Shown here: one piece after another, positions 1 through 10,381 of the stretch
How the letters are laid out: every line of letters starts with the position of its first letter
How positions within the stretch are numbered: the first letter of the stretch is position 1
Assembly: GCA_022496205.1 (NCBI GenBank)
Contig: WTXD01000011.1
Span: forward strand, 1-64,000
Source: Gloeopeniophorella convolvens
Lineage: Eukaryota; Basidiomycota; Agaricomycetes; Russulales
Length of the DNA: 64,000 nucleotides
Reading direction: 5' to 3'
Program-made: the position numbers and the translations under genes
Notes under the pieces: model-generated
What the model was told of the DNA's origin: nothing
What the model saw: the letters and a program-made list of their open reading frames with translations, nothing else
Databases searched by the model: none

Positions 1-38
1 GCGGAACGTGACGGGGAAGAGCTACTAACCATTTGCAG

Positions 39-296
39 AGCAAGATGTAGAGAAGAGGGCCCCTATCACTGTCAAGTTCGAAATACCATACTTCACTGTG
101 TCTGGCATTCAAGTCCGCTATCTCAAGGTGGTGGAGAAGAGCGGATACCAAGCACTGCCCTGGGTGCGGTATATAACCCAGAACGGCGACGATTACAGGC
201 AAGCCTTTGTTTCGAATCATACATCATCCCGCTGACGGGCAGCAAAGCTTGCGGACTGCACTGGACAAGGGGAGCGCACCAATCGTTCCGATGTAG
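39..296 (+). CDS. APM1: AP-1 complex subunit mu, 3' end (partial)
   Basis: This is the C-terminal end of the medium chain of the AP-1 clathrin adaptor, which sorts cargo between the trans-Golgi and endosomes. The window opens inside an intron with branch point CTAAC at 25-29 and acceptor at 37-38. Exon 39-198 encodes the conserved end of the mu homology domain, including ITVKFEIPYFTVSG and SGYQALPWVRYITQ. The last intron, 199-247, begins with GC rather than GT. Splicing there gives the family ending GDDYSLRT and then a stop at 294-296. Reading through instead gives an unrelated tail that stops at 233-235. The upstream part of the gene lies outside the window. Identity is very secure, and the GC-AG intron is an inference from the restored C-terminus. 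Confidence 0.9.
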
Positions 297-699
297 TATC
301 AGGACCCCTCGCGTGCAACAACGCATCATCAGCCTGGTGCTGCCCCACTAAGCCGATCAGAGGTGCGGGCTCTGTGTCAAGGCTTGCACTCCATCGTCAC
401 CCGACCACACCGAGACCCCTTCAAGTGTCCAGCAGATGAATCAGAGTGGTGGCCTTTATATTTTTGTCGACCTGCGAGTGCCAAGCATGGCATGCAATGA
501 AAACGGAGTAAGGTGTACGCCGAATCACGCTGCACTACCCCAACATGCGTCGTGCGCACTGAGCGCACGAACGCGTCTAAGAGTCTAGTTGGCGCGAGTA
601 ACAGTGCAATAGGACGCAAGTGGCGTGGTGAGGGACGATTATAGTGCTGTATGTATGACTTAGCCGTGGTGAGAGAATGGTTCCTCGAGTCTCCCATGA
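297..699. other. Intergenic, convergent 3' ends
   Basis: This stretch lies between the stops of the AP-1 mu gene and the ferredoxin gene. The open frames in it show no recognisable protein and no conserved composition. It probably holds the two 3' untranslated regions. Confidence 0.6.
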
Positions 700-1415
700 T
701 CAGTGATGAGTAGGTTTCTTTCCTGCCTCAAACAACCACTGCATAAGATAGGGAATACACAAAAGAATGGACTCACCGTCGACGAACATATTCCTCGTGG
801 CAGCAGGAAGGGTGGCAGTCATTTCATTAAGTTCCCTTGTCAGTTTAACTTGGCATCCGAGCCTACTCGTGTCCGAGAGCCCGAAAGCCATATCTAACAT
901 GTCGTTCTCATCGTCTTCAGGTTCAGGCAGAAGGTCGTAGTGTTCCGGAGAGAGAATGACGTGACAAGTTGAGCAGGCCACGGACCCTTCACAAGCACCT
1001 GGAACGCACACGCGACGCATGAAGAAGGTGCGACTAACAATACAACACCACATACCTTCCAAATCAATGTCATGTTCATGCGCTATTGAGAGCACGTCGT
1101 CCCCCTCGTTGGCCTCGACTGTCTTGAGCAGCTGTCCTTTCGAGTCCCGGAAATGTAATTTGATGCTGGAAAAGACATCGGTGAGATTGGTAGAGTCGAT
1201 TTCTTGTAACAGAACAGACCCAGTCCCGGGCTCAGGTCGTGTGATGTCCCCATGTCGTCTGGCTGTCCGGAGCGAGGTTAAATGCAAGTGAAAGGCTGCT
1301 TTCAGAGTCCCATACCAAGACTGGGGTGAAAGTTGCGGCAGGGCGGTAGACGGGGGTGACAGCGAGAAGAGAGGAGCAGCCGATGCGAGTTCGCGACAAG
1401 CTGTGCAAGCCGCAT
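700..1415 (-). CDS. YAH1: Mitochondrial [2Fe-2S] adrenodoxin-type ferredoxin
   Basis: Matrix ferredoxin that donates electrons for Fe-S cluster assembly and heme A/ubiquinone synthesis. The ATG at 1413-1415 starts an Arg/Ser/Leu-rich presequence (MRLAQLVANSHRLLL, then RNFHPSL), as expected for mitochondrial import. Four introns are inferred at 1263-1315, 1166-1219, 999-1055 and 723-776, leaving 165 codons. The spliced protein has the cluster ligands in ACEGSVACSTC plus a distal Cys in LGCQVKL, the acidic partner-binding helix PEPEDDENDMLDMAFG and the end VDGKKPTHH. Three introns are multiples of three without stops, so an unspliced frame also reads through them. It is divergent from the F-box gene. 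The family is certain. A start 27 codons further upstream (1496) is possible. Confidence 0.92.
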
Positions 1416-1730
1416 TCCGCGCACGTACAGTGGGTGTTCGAGGAAGAGAGGGCAAGTTGGTGGCAGACTCAGCGCCGCTCGGACTCGGAGCTTCACCTCA
1501 GACGTTCAGATGCGGCCCTAAGCGGCCGACCGGCTCTGACCGGGCCGTGGCCGGCTCCGGCCTACCGGTAACACCAACGCGGCCCAACATTCACGCAGTT
1601 TATGCGCGTACGCGTTCACGCTGAGTCGTGGCCACCGTTGGCAGTGCACATTGGACAGCTATCGCATTTCCCGCCTCCACGCCACTGCCCCCTTCCGGAG
1701 CATGCCCTTCCCCAAATCCAACGGCGCCCC
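1416..1730. promoter_or_regulatory. Divergent promoter region, ferredoxin / F-box gene
   Basis: This roughly 315-bp gap separates two divergent start codons and must hold both promoters. It is GC-rich, and I see no TATA box or clear factor site. If the F-box protein starts at the upstream ATG (1602), the gap is only 186 bp. Confidence 0.5.
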
Positions 1731-3320
1731 ATGATCGACCTCCCCACCGAAATCCTTCTTCAGATTTTCGCCTTCTGCATCATACCTGACGAAACGACCG
1801 AGGTCGCATTCACCGCGCTCCACATAGTCCGCATCAGCCATGTCTGTCACACTTGGAGGGAGGTCTCTCTCAGTGTCCCTACATTTTGGTCCAACGTCGC
1901 CTTCAAGACACCCTACCTCGCGACTACAATGCTCGAGCGGTCGAAAGGCATACCTATTGCTGTCCGAGCAAATCTAACGCCCGAAGGATTCGACGACGAT
2001 TCGCACCGTGTCAAAAGCATGTTCAAAGCGGTATCTCGCGCCATCAGTCACTCCGATCGGGCAAAAGAGATCACCCTTAGAAGCAGACCGTCCCGACACC
2101 TGGCGAAGCTCTTCGATGCCCTGCGTCCGCCGAGCTCCCAGCTCGAGCTCCTCTCTTTGACAGGTTACGGGGACAATCTCCGGTCGCCTGCCTTTGATAT
2201 CCCCGACTCGGTGTTTTCTCACTCTGAGTTCCCCCTCCGGAGGCTCGTGCTTGAGCGATGCAAGGTCTCTCCTTCGGTCGTCGTTCGCCACTGCGTGCAA
2301 CTCACTCACCTGAATCTGAACTCTGTCACGAACTTCAACGTCTCTGATGTATTCGATATCTTCCGGGCCTCATCATCTACCATACAATCTATCATTCTCG
2401 ACAATGTTCCCCTCGGTGCGGCTGAGCTATCCGCTCCGTCGGTCCCCTTTCCACAGCTCTCCCTCCTGCACTTGAACACCGTTTGTGGCGACTCTCGTGT
2501 GCTCAACGTGTTCTCTCTCCTACCCCTGATGGTCGTTGCACCGGATGCACTCCTGATCATAAAGTTCCTCATCTTTGGCTCGACAATCCAGATCCCTATC
2601 CCTTTCCTCCCTACACTTTCCCACCATGTGTCTTCGGGTGACCCCACCCAAAGTCTCGTCATCTTCCAAGAGGACTCCCAGAAGCGCCCCGGGATACGTA
2701 TCCAAGGCTGGGCAAAAGCCATTCCACCGTCGTTCCTTTACCTGACACATACCCCGCCGCCGACTGTGGACATTCATCTGGTATGCGAGGAGGGAAACAA
2801 CGACGCCCTTGGAGAGAAGTTATCTGAGCTTTTAAGCATCGGGCCTCTTCAGACTGTGCAGACACTCACTATCGCCCGGGTGTTAAACCTCTCCGTATCG
2901 GTGGTAGATTCCCTCCTCCTTATGCTCCCTTCATTGCGCGAAATCCGCGTCCATGGATCCTCCGCATTGGGTGCTCTATGTGGCATGCGCCCAGACGGGC
3001 AGGTAGTCCCTTCGGCCCCCCTTGCGCAGCTACGCGAGCTACGGAGCATCAATGTCAACGAGGTTGTCTTCCGAACCGGAAGGACAATGTCCACAGCCGG
3101 GACCGTCGAGCCGGTGCTGGGTGCCCTTTGTGGCGCCCTTGGCCAGTCATCATCCGGGAACTCTGTCCCACTCGGACTTACGGTGTGTTATTCGGATGCA
3201 TCGTTTCAAGATATGGAAGAACTAGCCAAGCACGCGACCCTCATTTGGGATGGATCCACGCATGGGGTCGGCGCAGTTCCCTTGCTCTCGCAGCCGGAAG
3301 ACAGTTTCCGAACCACGTAG
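1731..3320 (+). CDS. F-box protein, unknown substrate
   Basis: Single-exon gene of 529 codons from this start. The N-terminus has an F-box (IDLPTEILLQIFAFC, then ISHVCHTWREVSLSVPTFWS), which normally binds Skp1 in an SCF ubiquitin ligase. The rest is a leucine-rich body with irregular repeats (for example LRRLVLERCKVSP and LTHLNLNSVT), typical of the large agaricomycete F-box families, where it recruits the substrate. I chose the ATG at 1731 because the F-box begins two residues later. The frame is open to an ATG at 1602, which would add 43 residues of low-complexity Pro/His-rich sequence. Substrate and process cannot be told from sequence. Confidence 0.85.
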   Translation: MIDLPTEILLQIFAFCIIPDETTEVAFTALHIVRISHVCHTWREVSLSVPTFWSNVAFKTPYLATTMLERSKGIPIAVRANLTPEGFDDDSHRVKSMFKAVSRAISHSDRAKEITLRSRPSRHLAKLFDALRPPSSQLELLSLTGYGDNLRSPAFDIPDSVFSHSEFPLRRLVLERCKVSPSVVVRHCVQLTHLNLNSVTNFNVSDVFDIFRASSSTIQSIILDNVPLGAAELSAPSVPFPQLSLLHLNTVCGDSRVLNVFSLLPLMVVAPDALLIIKFLIFGSTIQIPIPFLPTLSHHVSSGDPTQSLVIFQEDSQKRPGIRIQGWAKAIPPSFLYLTHTPPPTVDIHLVCEEGNNDALGEKLSELLSIGPLQTVQTLTIARVLNLSVSVVDSLLLMLPSLREIRVHGSSALGALCGMRPDGQVVPSAPLAQLRELRSINVNEVVFRTGRTMSTAGTVEPVLGALCGALGQSSSGNSVPLGLTVCYSDASFQDMEELAKHATLIWDGSTHGVGAVPLLSQPEDSFRTT

Positions 3321-4290
3321 CCGTCAATCGACGCTGTAGCAGTCACTACAACCACTCTTCAGACTCTAGATGCATGCGTACTCTTACTCCCTGATACCCT
3401 AACTACTGTACTTCGAGAGTTACACAATGTCGCAAGGTCGCCACGTTTTTCACCAAATATCTAGGTATCTGAATCGCGTGTATTAATATGATCTAAGGTG
3501 GAACAGAAAGATGACGTGTCCGCACATGCGGCCCCTAAAGTCCCAAATAATCAAGCATCCCAAAAACAGCGTACAAAAGATATTACAGTGGCGTAGCATT
3601 CTATGACTAGGTGAGCAGTGATATAATTCAGATGTATATGTAATAATCATTGTGAGTCATCCCTGCTGAGAGGATAACGGTAAGACGAGGAACGGTGATG
3701 CGTGACATGCTAAGCACAGCAAAGGCAAACGGTAAGCTACATTGCAAGACGGCAGGGACGCGCGTCGCGCATGGCTGGAAAGTGACTCGTGTGGGATGAG
3801 AGTGCGCGCAACGTGATCACAGATGCGGAGCCGCGTGGAACATTGACCGCGTATAGTCTCCCCGATGATTGGACGTTGATGCTCGACTTGTGAATATAAG
3901 GCATTGTCGAGTCATGTTGGTGAACTGATGGGATGCGTTAATGACAGCGGCACCTGATAAAATGGGGTAACGCACCAAGAGGTAGACGCAAGGTACAGCA
4001 CAGCCCAGAAGTTCCAAAAAGAGGCAGCAATGTATGTGTGGGGCAGTAGAACAGGGGAGGGGTGCATTGTGGTATAGGGGGCGAATAAATTACTCGCCAT
4101 GCTCTGGCGAGGAACGAGCGCGTTCCGATGAAGATATCCGATTGTGTGGCAGGGTATGAGCGAAGATGACCGGATAGAACGTGCGGAGTCGGTGCCCTTA
4201 GCCTTGTACGGACATGGAGAGGACGAAGATAGGACGGTCCCAGGACGAGAGGAACATACTACAGGAAGGCACCGCGCGCCGAGCCACGTT
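3321..4290. other. Intergenic, nothing recognised
   Basis: Nearly 1 kb lies between the convergent F-box and small heat-shock genes. It holds AT-richer sequence around 3450-3660 and only short frames without recognisable motifs. A long minus-strand frame in the right half is an exon plus intron of the heat-shock gene read on into its 3' flank. Confidence 0.6.
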
Positions 4291-4923
4291 TCAAGCCATG
4301 CCGACAACATGCGTCGGCACTTGGGACAGCCCCAATGCCATGGGACGCGGCCAGGAAACACTGAGCATGCCGTCTGCCAACGATGCATTGATATCCTTAA
4401 CCTGCCATAGAATCGAGTCAGCACGAATTCAATGGTGCTGCGCACTTGGTGCGTGATGATGAAACACACCTCTAGACCTGCAGGAATATTTATCGTGCGC
4501 TCAAACCTCCCGTACTTTAGTTCCCTGACCGGATACCTAGGAAGGGAAGGGTCTGCGTTTGTGAGGAAGGCGGGAGGCCGGCGATCGCCCGAGATAGTGA
4601 GACGGCCGTCTTGCGTGAGATGTACGCCTATCTCTTCTTTCTTGAGCCCTGGGAGTTCGAACGTCGCAGTAACATACCGCGACTGCGGCTCGTCGCATAT
4701 CTCTACGCTGCAGTCGATGATTAGTCAGGGGGGTGGGGGCACGAGCAAAGGGGACGTACCGAGGCCGCATCGGATCTGACGAGGCCACGCCGTGCTGGGT
4801 GGCAGCCAGTCTCCGACGGTGCGCGACCACGAGCTGGACATATCTGGTGGCAAGGGCGCGGTCAATAGCGCGATAGCGGTCGGCGGTGGGAGAGGGCCCG
4901 GAGGGGCGGGGGTAGTTGCTCAT
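4291..4923 (-). CDS. Small heat-shock protein (Hsp20/alpha-crystallin)
   Basis: ATP-independent holdase chaperone. Three exons are inferred with introns 4708-4759 and 4402-4469, giving 170 residues. After a variable N-terminus (MSNYPRPSGPSP) comes an alpha-crystallin domain: VEICDEPQSRYVTATFELPG, LKKEEIGVHLTQDGRLTISG, YGRFERTINIPAGLE and, after the second intron, VKDINASLADGMLSVSWPRP. The last block has the usual A-x-x-x-x-G-x-L pattern (ASLADGML). The start at 4921-4923 has a purine at -3. An in-frame ATG eight codons upstream (4947) is weaker. A TATAAATA box and a GAA-nn-TTC pair lie upstream. No frame breaks are seen. Confidence 0.9.
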
Positions 4924-4998
4924 GGCTGGGGCGGATTTGACGGTCATGGATGAAACAGAGAGAGATTTAAGGGAGCGTGAAGGGCGTACGGATATGAA

Positions 4999-5006
4999 TA
5001 TTTATA
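4999..5006 (-). promoter_or_regulatory. TATA box of the small heat-shock gene
   Basis: The minus strand reads TATAAATA about 76 bp upstream of the chosen sHSP start codon. TATA boxes are common in stress-inducible fungal promoters. The site is inferred from position and consensus only. Confidence 0.5.
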
Positions 5007-5123
5007 CATTGGCGCAGCGGTGGAGTTGGCCGGAGCAGGTGGGCCCTTGCTGGGCCAGAGTCAGACACGATCCGAGTCGATGCATCTACCGGCGTCGGTT
5101 GCCGGCGGTCTCGGGAAGACTTC

Positions 5124-5131
5124 GAACCTTC
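5124..5131. promoter_or_regulatory. Possible heat-shock element
   Basis: The sequence GAACCTTC is a GAA-nn-TTC inverted pair, the basic heat-shock factor unit. It lies about 120 bp upstream of the TATA box, with an extra TTC directly adjoining (5121-5123). A full element needs three regularly spaced units, so this is weak support. Confidence 0.3.
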
Positions 5132-5334
5132 GGGATGCACCGAGCCCCGCTCGTGGCGCTCCCGGCGGGATCCGGGCCCACCCCGTCCCGCGTACTGCCA
5201 GATCAGATCGGCAATGCGATGACTCATCGCCTCTCCCCGGCAGTCATTTGGCGGAGCGGAGCAACACTCGCGCTGCGCGCGGTGGCTGTGCACGTGCCTC
5301 TTCGGCCGTTGCGCGTCTTGAACCATCACTCACA

Positions 5335-6849
5335 ATGAGCAAGGTCGTCTTCGGTGAGCACTGCCCTTGTCATCCTCCCCGCGGTTCTCTCACTAACTAC
5401 TCTATTTAGTCGGGAATGTGCCCTACAATATGGGCGAGGTACGTTACGCTCGCTCGTCTTCTTTATTCCCCTGACACTGCCTTCCCGTTTCAGGAACAAC
5501 TCATCGACGTCTTCAAGTCCGTTGGTCAGGTCGTGGGCTTTAGGTACGATGTTTGTCATCTACCTTCCCGAACGTCTTACTCACCAATCCTGTTCAAGGC
5601 TCGTCTTTGACAGAGAAACAGGCAAACCGAGGGGTTATGGATTTTGCGAGTTCGCAGGTACGCCGCTTCCCCCGTTCTGCTTCGGGCACGGTGTCACCCC
5701 CTCCTCCAGATCACGAGACAGCACTTTCCGCCGTCAGGAATCTCAATAACGTAGACGTCGGTGGACGACCCCTCCGAATCGACCTTGCCGACTCAGATCC
5801 GTTCCTCGAGGGCAAAACCACTGTCCGCGGTGAACTCGTAGACGGCGGCGAAACACGCGCCCAATGGCGTGAACGCGAGAATCTCACTAGACATCCGGAT
5901 GGCGGCAAGGAAAAGGCATCTTTCCTCCGCAGCCTTCCCCAAGGGGTCCCAGTGCCTCCCGGCACTTCGGCTTTGGACATGATTAGCCAGACGCTTGCTA
6001 CAATGAACCCTGCTCAACTAGTAGAAGTCCTCGCACAATTCAAGGTATGCCACATAATGGGCACTGACTCCTTTATCGACCGTTTGCCTGCCTGGATGGC
6101 TCATGGGTCGTCTGTCCATCGTAGGCTTTCGTTATCACGCATCCAGACCAAGCACGATCGTTGCTCATGGCACATCCTCAACTGGCATATGCGCTATTCC
6201 AAGCGCTCTTGCTCAACAAAATTGTGGATCCTGCAATTCTTCAGGTATGCTTGCCTTGCTTCGCCTTCGTCTCGCTCGTCCAAAGCTTATCTGCATCTAG
6301 CGCATGCTTGCAGCCACGAATACGAACCCTGCCGCCCCTACGCCAACAACACCGGCGCCACATCTCGCCCCGCCCCCTTCTACAATGCCACCGCTCCCGC
6401 AGCCTGGCGTGCACACGCCTTTTCACGCACCTCCGCCACCGCAGCAGATGGCTCCTTACTATCCCCCTCCACAGTTACCGATCCACCCGTCTCCGGTACC
6501 GCCACCACCGCAGCCACCGCAACAACATATGTCATACTACGGTGTTCCACAGATGCCGCCGCAACAACAAGCCTCGCAGCCGCCGGCGCAGGTGGGCGGT
6601 GCCATGGACAACATAGATCCAGCTCAGAGGGTACGGTTCACACTGGCACGTATCCCAGGCACACTCAGCTGAAACGTACTGCAGGCCATGATAATGCAGG
6701 TACTTCGTCTGACGCCGGACCAGATCAATCAGCTGTCCCAGCCCGAACGGGACACAATCCTTGCCCTCGTGAGCCAACGCGTGTGCTGACTGTGGCACCT
6801 TATTGACTCATTCTATCCGCAGCGATCCCAACTCGGCAGTCTCGCATGA
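5335..6849 (+). CDS. RNA15: Cleavage stimulation factor 64 kDa subunit (CstF-64/Rna15)
   Basis: RNA-binding subunit of the pre-mRNA 3'-end cleavage factor. Nine exons are inferred, with introns at 5354-5409, 5439-5493, 5544-5598, 5658-5709, 6045-6124, 6245-6300, 6631-6684 and 6769-6822, giving 350 residues. The N-terminal RRM has RNP2 VVFVGNVPY and RNP1 RGYGFCEF. The hinge, which contacts CstF-77 and symplekin, shows HPQLAYALFQALLLNKIVDP. A Pro/Gln/Met-rich linker follows (about 6310-6620). The C-terminal Pcf11-binding helices read VLRLTPDQINQLSQPERDTI and end LRSQLGSLA. The micro-exons in the RRM hide the gene from single-frame searches. Complete and convincing. Confidence 0.95.
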
Positions 6850-7016
6850 AGAGAGTGCATTCGGTTCGCGGGTCGATACGGACTGTCGCTCAGTCTCTTA
6901 TGTCGCATGACCGATGCTCATCCGAATGGTCTCGCAAAAACTCGGTGTATATACTCTGCTGCGCTCTCTATTTGCGCCCTTCAATCACTTCGGTTACGTC
7001 TCTCGACTAATCCCAT

Positions 7017-10000
7017 CTATTCCGGAAGCGTATTTAGGAGACTCTTGCTTGCCTTGAGCCTGACGAGCTTGTCAACGATGACGTCCAGTGGCACCATTGC
7101 CGTCTTGGCCTTTGTCCCCACATCATCCCGATTGCGGACATTGACCGAGCGATTGTCAAGTTCTTCCTGACCCACCACTGCGATGCGGGAAACCCCGGAA
7201 AAGGACGATCGTCGAGTTATTTCGTGTCGCAAAGTCAGTTTGTGATAATACGGGAATAGCGCGCAGGAAGGGTTTCAGAGGGAGCATATACACAGGGTCG
7301 CGTGAGCACTGAAGAGAAACGGAAGGCGCATGCATGCAGACGCACCGAGGATGAAGTTGTATTGAGCAATCTCACCGTTCCTAATCTTCTTCGGTAACGT
7401 GTCCCCTCCATTGTCGACATCGGTGAACAGGCCGCTCGCCGAGAGTTTCGCGGCTACCTCGGACGCATACTCTTTCTGCACGTGATATGCTGCGTAAGCA
7501 TGGTTTGGCAGCGTCCCGGCGGCAAGGGACCCACATAAGGCACTGCCACCGGAATGACGAGGACCTGCCGGGGAGACAACCAGAATGGCCTGACAAAGCA
7601 TACTGTCAGCCTGACACAGCAGCCAGACGTGTATCATGCTCACCATTTGCCAGCGAAGTGCTCCGTGATAATCGCGATAAACCTCTCCAGGCTACCAAGA
7701 ATGGCGCGGTGGATGATGACTGGACGACTTGGGGGCTTGTCAGGGTTCGTAGTCTCATCGGCAGAGCGGTACTTCAGATTGAAACGCTCAGGGAGCTGGA
7801 AATCAAGCTGAATGGTTGCGCATTGGAAGGATCGACGGAGAGCATCGCGGATGGTGATGTCAATCTTGGGACCATAGAAAGCGCCATCGCCCGGATTAAG
7901 CTCCCACTTGCCGGGATAGCGACCGTCTAACGCTTTGCTGAGTTGCTGCAGGATGTCAGATTCCACACTGCAGGGACCAGTCAAAACCAAGCAACTTACT
8001 GATTCAGCAGCATCCCAAGTCTCAACGGCGCCGAGGAATTTCTCCGGCCTGGTAGAAAGCTCCAATGAGAAATCAAACCCGAAGAGTCCATAGGTGTGTT
8101 GCATGAAATCGAAGAGTGCATTGATCTCTCCTTCGATCTAATCAGTGAGATCCCACAGTCAGTGCGAGGGCTACAGGCAGCATAAGCAGAGCATACCTGG
8201 TCAGGCATGCAGAACACATGCGTGTCGTCCTGTACGAAGCGGCGAACCCGGGTCAAGCCAGTCAATGCCCCACTGGCCTCGTTTCGATGGATGATGCCAA
8301 ACTCAGCCATTCGAATGGGGAGCTCTTTGTAGCTACGGTCACGCGAGTCAAAGATGACACAGTGACCAGGGCAATTCATAGGTTTTAGAGCCCATTTCTC
8401 CTTTTCGACATCCACCGTGAACATATCGTCCTTATAGTTTTGCCAGTGTCCCGACGTTTCCCAGAGTTTCGGATTGAACATGTTCGGTGAGATAACTGAA
8501 AAAACGAGCACGTCAAGTCTCTCCAACAGGTAGGTAGACGATAGTCAAAAACCTTCTTGATATCCGCGCTTGTAGTATTCTCCCTAGAGTTCGTGTGAGA
8601 TTACGCAGATGGACAAAACATATAACGCGGACCCGTAAAAACTCCACAAGCGTATTATAGATGCGTGTACCGTGAGGAAGCCAGAAAGCGCTGCCGGGGC
8701 TGATGTCATTGAAGAAGAAAAGTTCTTGCTCCTGCACGGATGGTTGAGAATTGGGCATCCCACGCGTCAGAATGCACACCTTGCCAATCTTGCGGTGGTC
8801 ACGTTTGGCCGCTTCGGCCAAAAATACCTTGTATTCCGACATCTGTTTCTTGTCGGGGAAAGAGATGCCATAAACGCGCTGCAAGGAATCGTTGTTTGAA
8901 TCGCCAAGGAAGTAAGAAGCGGAGTTCTGGAAGAAACGTTTCATCATAGATCTCTTTCATTGTCAGAGCCACGAACCTTAGTGATCATGAAGGCTTTGAT
9001 CTTTCCGGTATGTGGAATGTGAGGTCCCACACACAGGTCGACCATAGGTCCGCAGCGGTACACAGTGGTGGAAGTGCCGTCAGGAACCTTTGTTTCAATC
9101 AGGTACTTCTTGTATTTATTATACTGAATAGATGGGGCGGTTAGAAATTACTTGAGTTATGGGAATTAGCACAATGCAACTTACGTGGAACATCTCCAAG
9201 AGCTTCTCCTTGGACACAACCAGGCGCTCGAATTTTTGCTTGTCCTTGATGGCGCTTTCGGCAACCTTTTCAAGCAAGGGATAGTCTGTGTTGGTCACCA
9301 CCCTGAAAAAGCGATCAGTTTGACTTGGTTGTTGCGTGAAAGTGATTACCTGTCTGGAATAGCCATCTCGTAAAAGAAGCCGTCGTCAGTGGGTGGGCCC
9401 AAGCACAAATGACATCCATAGTGTCGTTCGCTGGCCTCTCCAAGGACATGCGCAGACGAATGCCAGAAAACCTTCTTGCCTGTAGTCAAGGTTGGAGGAT
9501 ATCGGCAGGTGTGATATGCGCCGGTCACGCACCTTCAGGATGTTCGAAGTCAAGCAGCTCCAGCTTTACAGACTTCTCGAGCGGCCGCTCAAGGTCCCAC
9601 AACTCGCCGTCAACCTAAGGCAATACATTGTCACTAACAGAGAAGTGCCCAGTTAAAAGGAAGGGCGTCTCGCACCTTAGCGATGACGAGTTTCTCCGGA
9701 AGGCTCTTTGATATTTCCTTCGCAACATCCATCGGGCTGGTCAGCCAGCTTGTACCTTTGCGCTCTGCGCCATCAGGCAAGGTAATGATAATCTCCTTCC
9801 GTGATTGAGCTGGCAATTTCGAGTTCAGCGATCAGCTCTGAGGCAACCGGTGAGCTAACCTTGAATAAACGCGTCGTGTTCAGCTTTCAGTTCTTCGAAG
9901 ATTTTGATACGATGGCTGAAGAAATCTGGGGTAGGTTGGAGCTGACGGCAAGTGACATGAGCTACGAATCGAGCGATCGCAGGACAAGAGGGGCGAACCT

Positions 10001-10262
10001 CCAGGGGATACTGTGACGTGGATTCCGGCTTTGCCTTCTTCTCTTTTTGTGCTTTGGACACCTTATTAGATGCGACTTCGGCATGGTTGCTCTCGAGAGC
10101 TGGGATTTGGACAGGGCCCGAGGAGGACGCGACCGAGTGGGCCATGACTGACAAGGATCGATGGAAAGAGCGGATAAGAAGACGCGAGGGGAGTCGGTGA
10201 TGATGCCAGCGCAGAGATGGACGAAGGGTCTGTGTTTGCTGCCGGAGCAGACTCACGAGCAT
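7017..10262 (-). CDS. THS1: Threonyl-tRNA synthetase, possibly dual-targeted
   Basis: Charges tRNA-Thr with threonine. Domains in order: TGS ([19 protein letters not shown], about 9640-9810), editing/SAD domain ([16 protein letters not shown]), class II core and C-terminal anticodon-binding domain (SVNVRNRDD near the stop). The core has the Zn ligands Cys of [10 protein letters not shown], His of QDDTHVFC and His of [11 protein letters not shown]. Motif 2 is [20 protein letters not shown]. The gene is split by many short introns, one of which (57 nt) follows YPLE near 10010. The ATG at 10262 begins an Arg/His/Ser/Leu-rich, acid-free leader of 39 residues, while the ATG at 10145 ([10 protein letters not shown]) has a strong context. 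A further ATG lies at 10298. This suggests mitochondrial and cytosolic forms, which is inference. Confidence 0.92.
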
Positions 10263-10381
10263 CTGACTCGACTTGCCTTTCGAAATCGGACTTATCATAT
10301 CCAGTCACTTGCTCCGAGTTGCCCTCCGGCAACATCCGGCGTCTATTCCTCGTCGCTCATCTTTAACATGATCTCAGCTAT

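Noticed and set aside
3912..4469. Minus-strand 185-residue open frame
   Set aside because: Its start is the second sHSP intron read through, then the last exon in the wrong frame and 3' flank. The spliced reading restores a complete alpha-crystallin domain.
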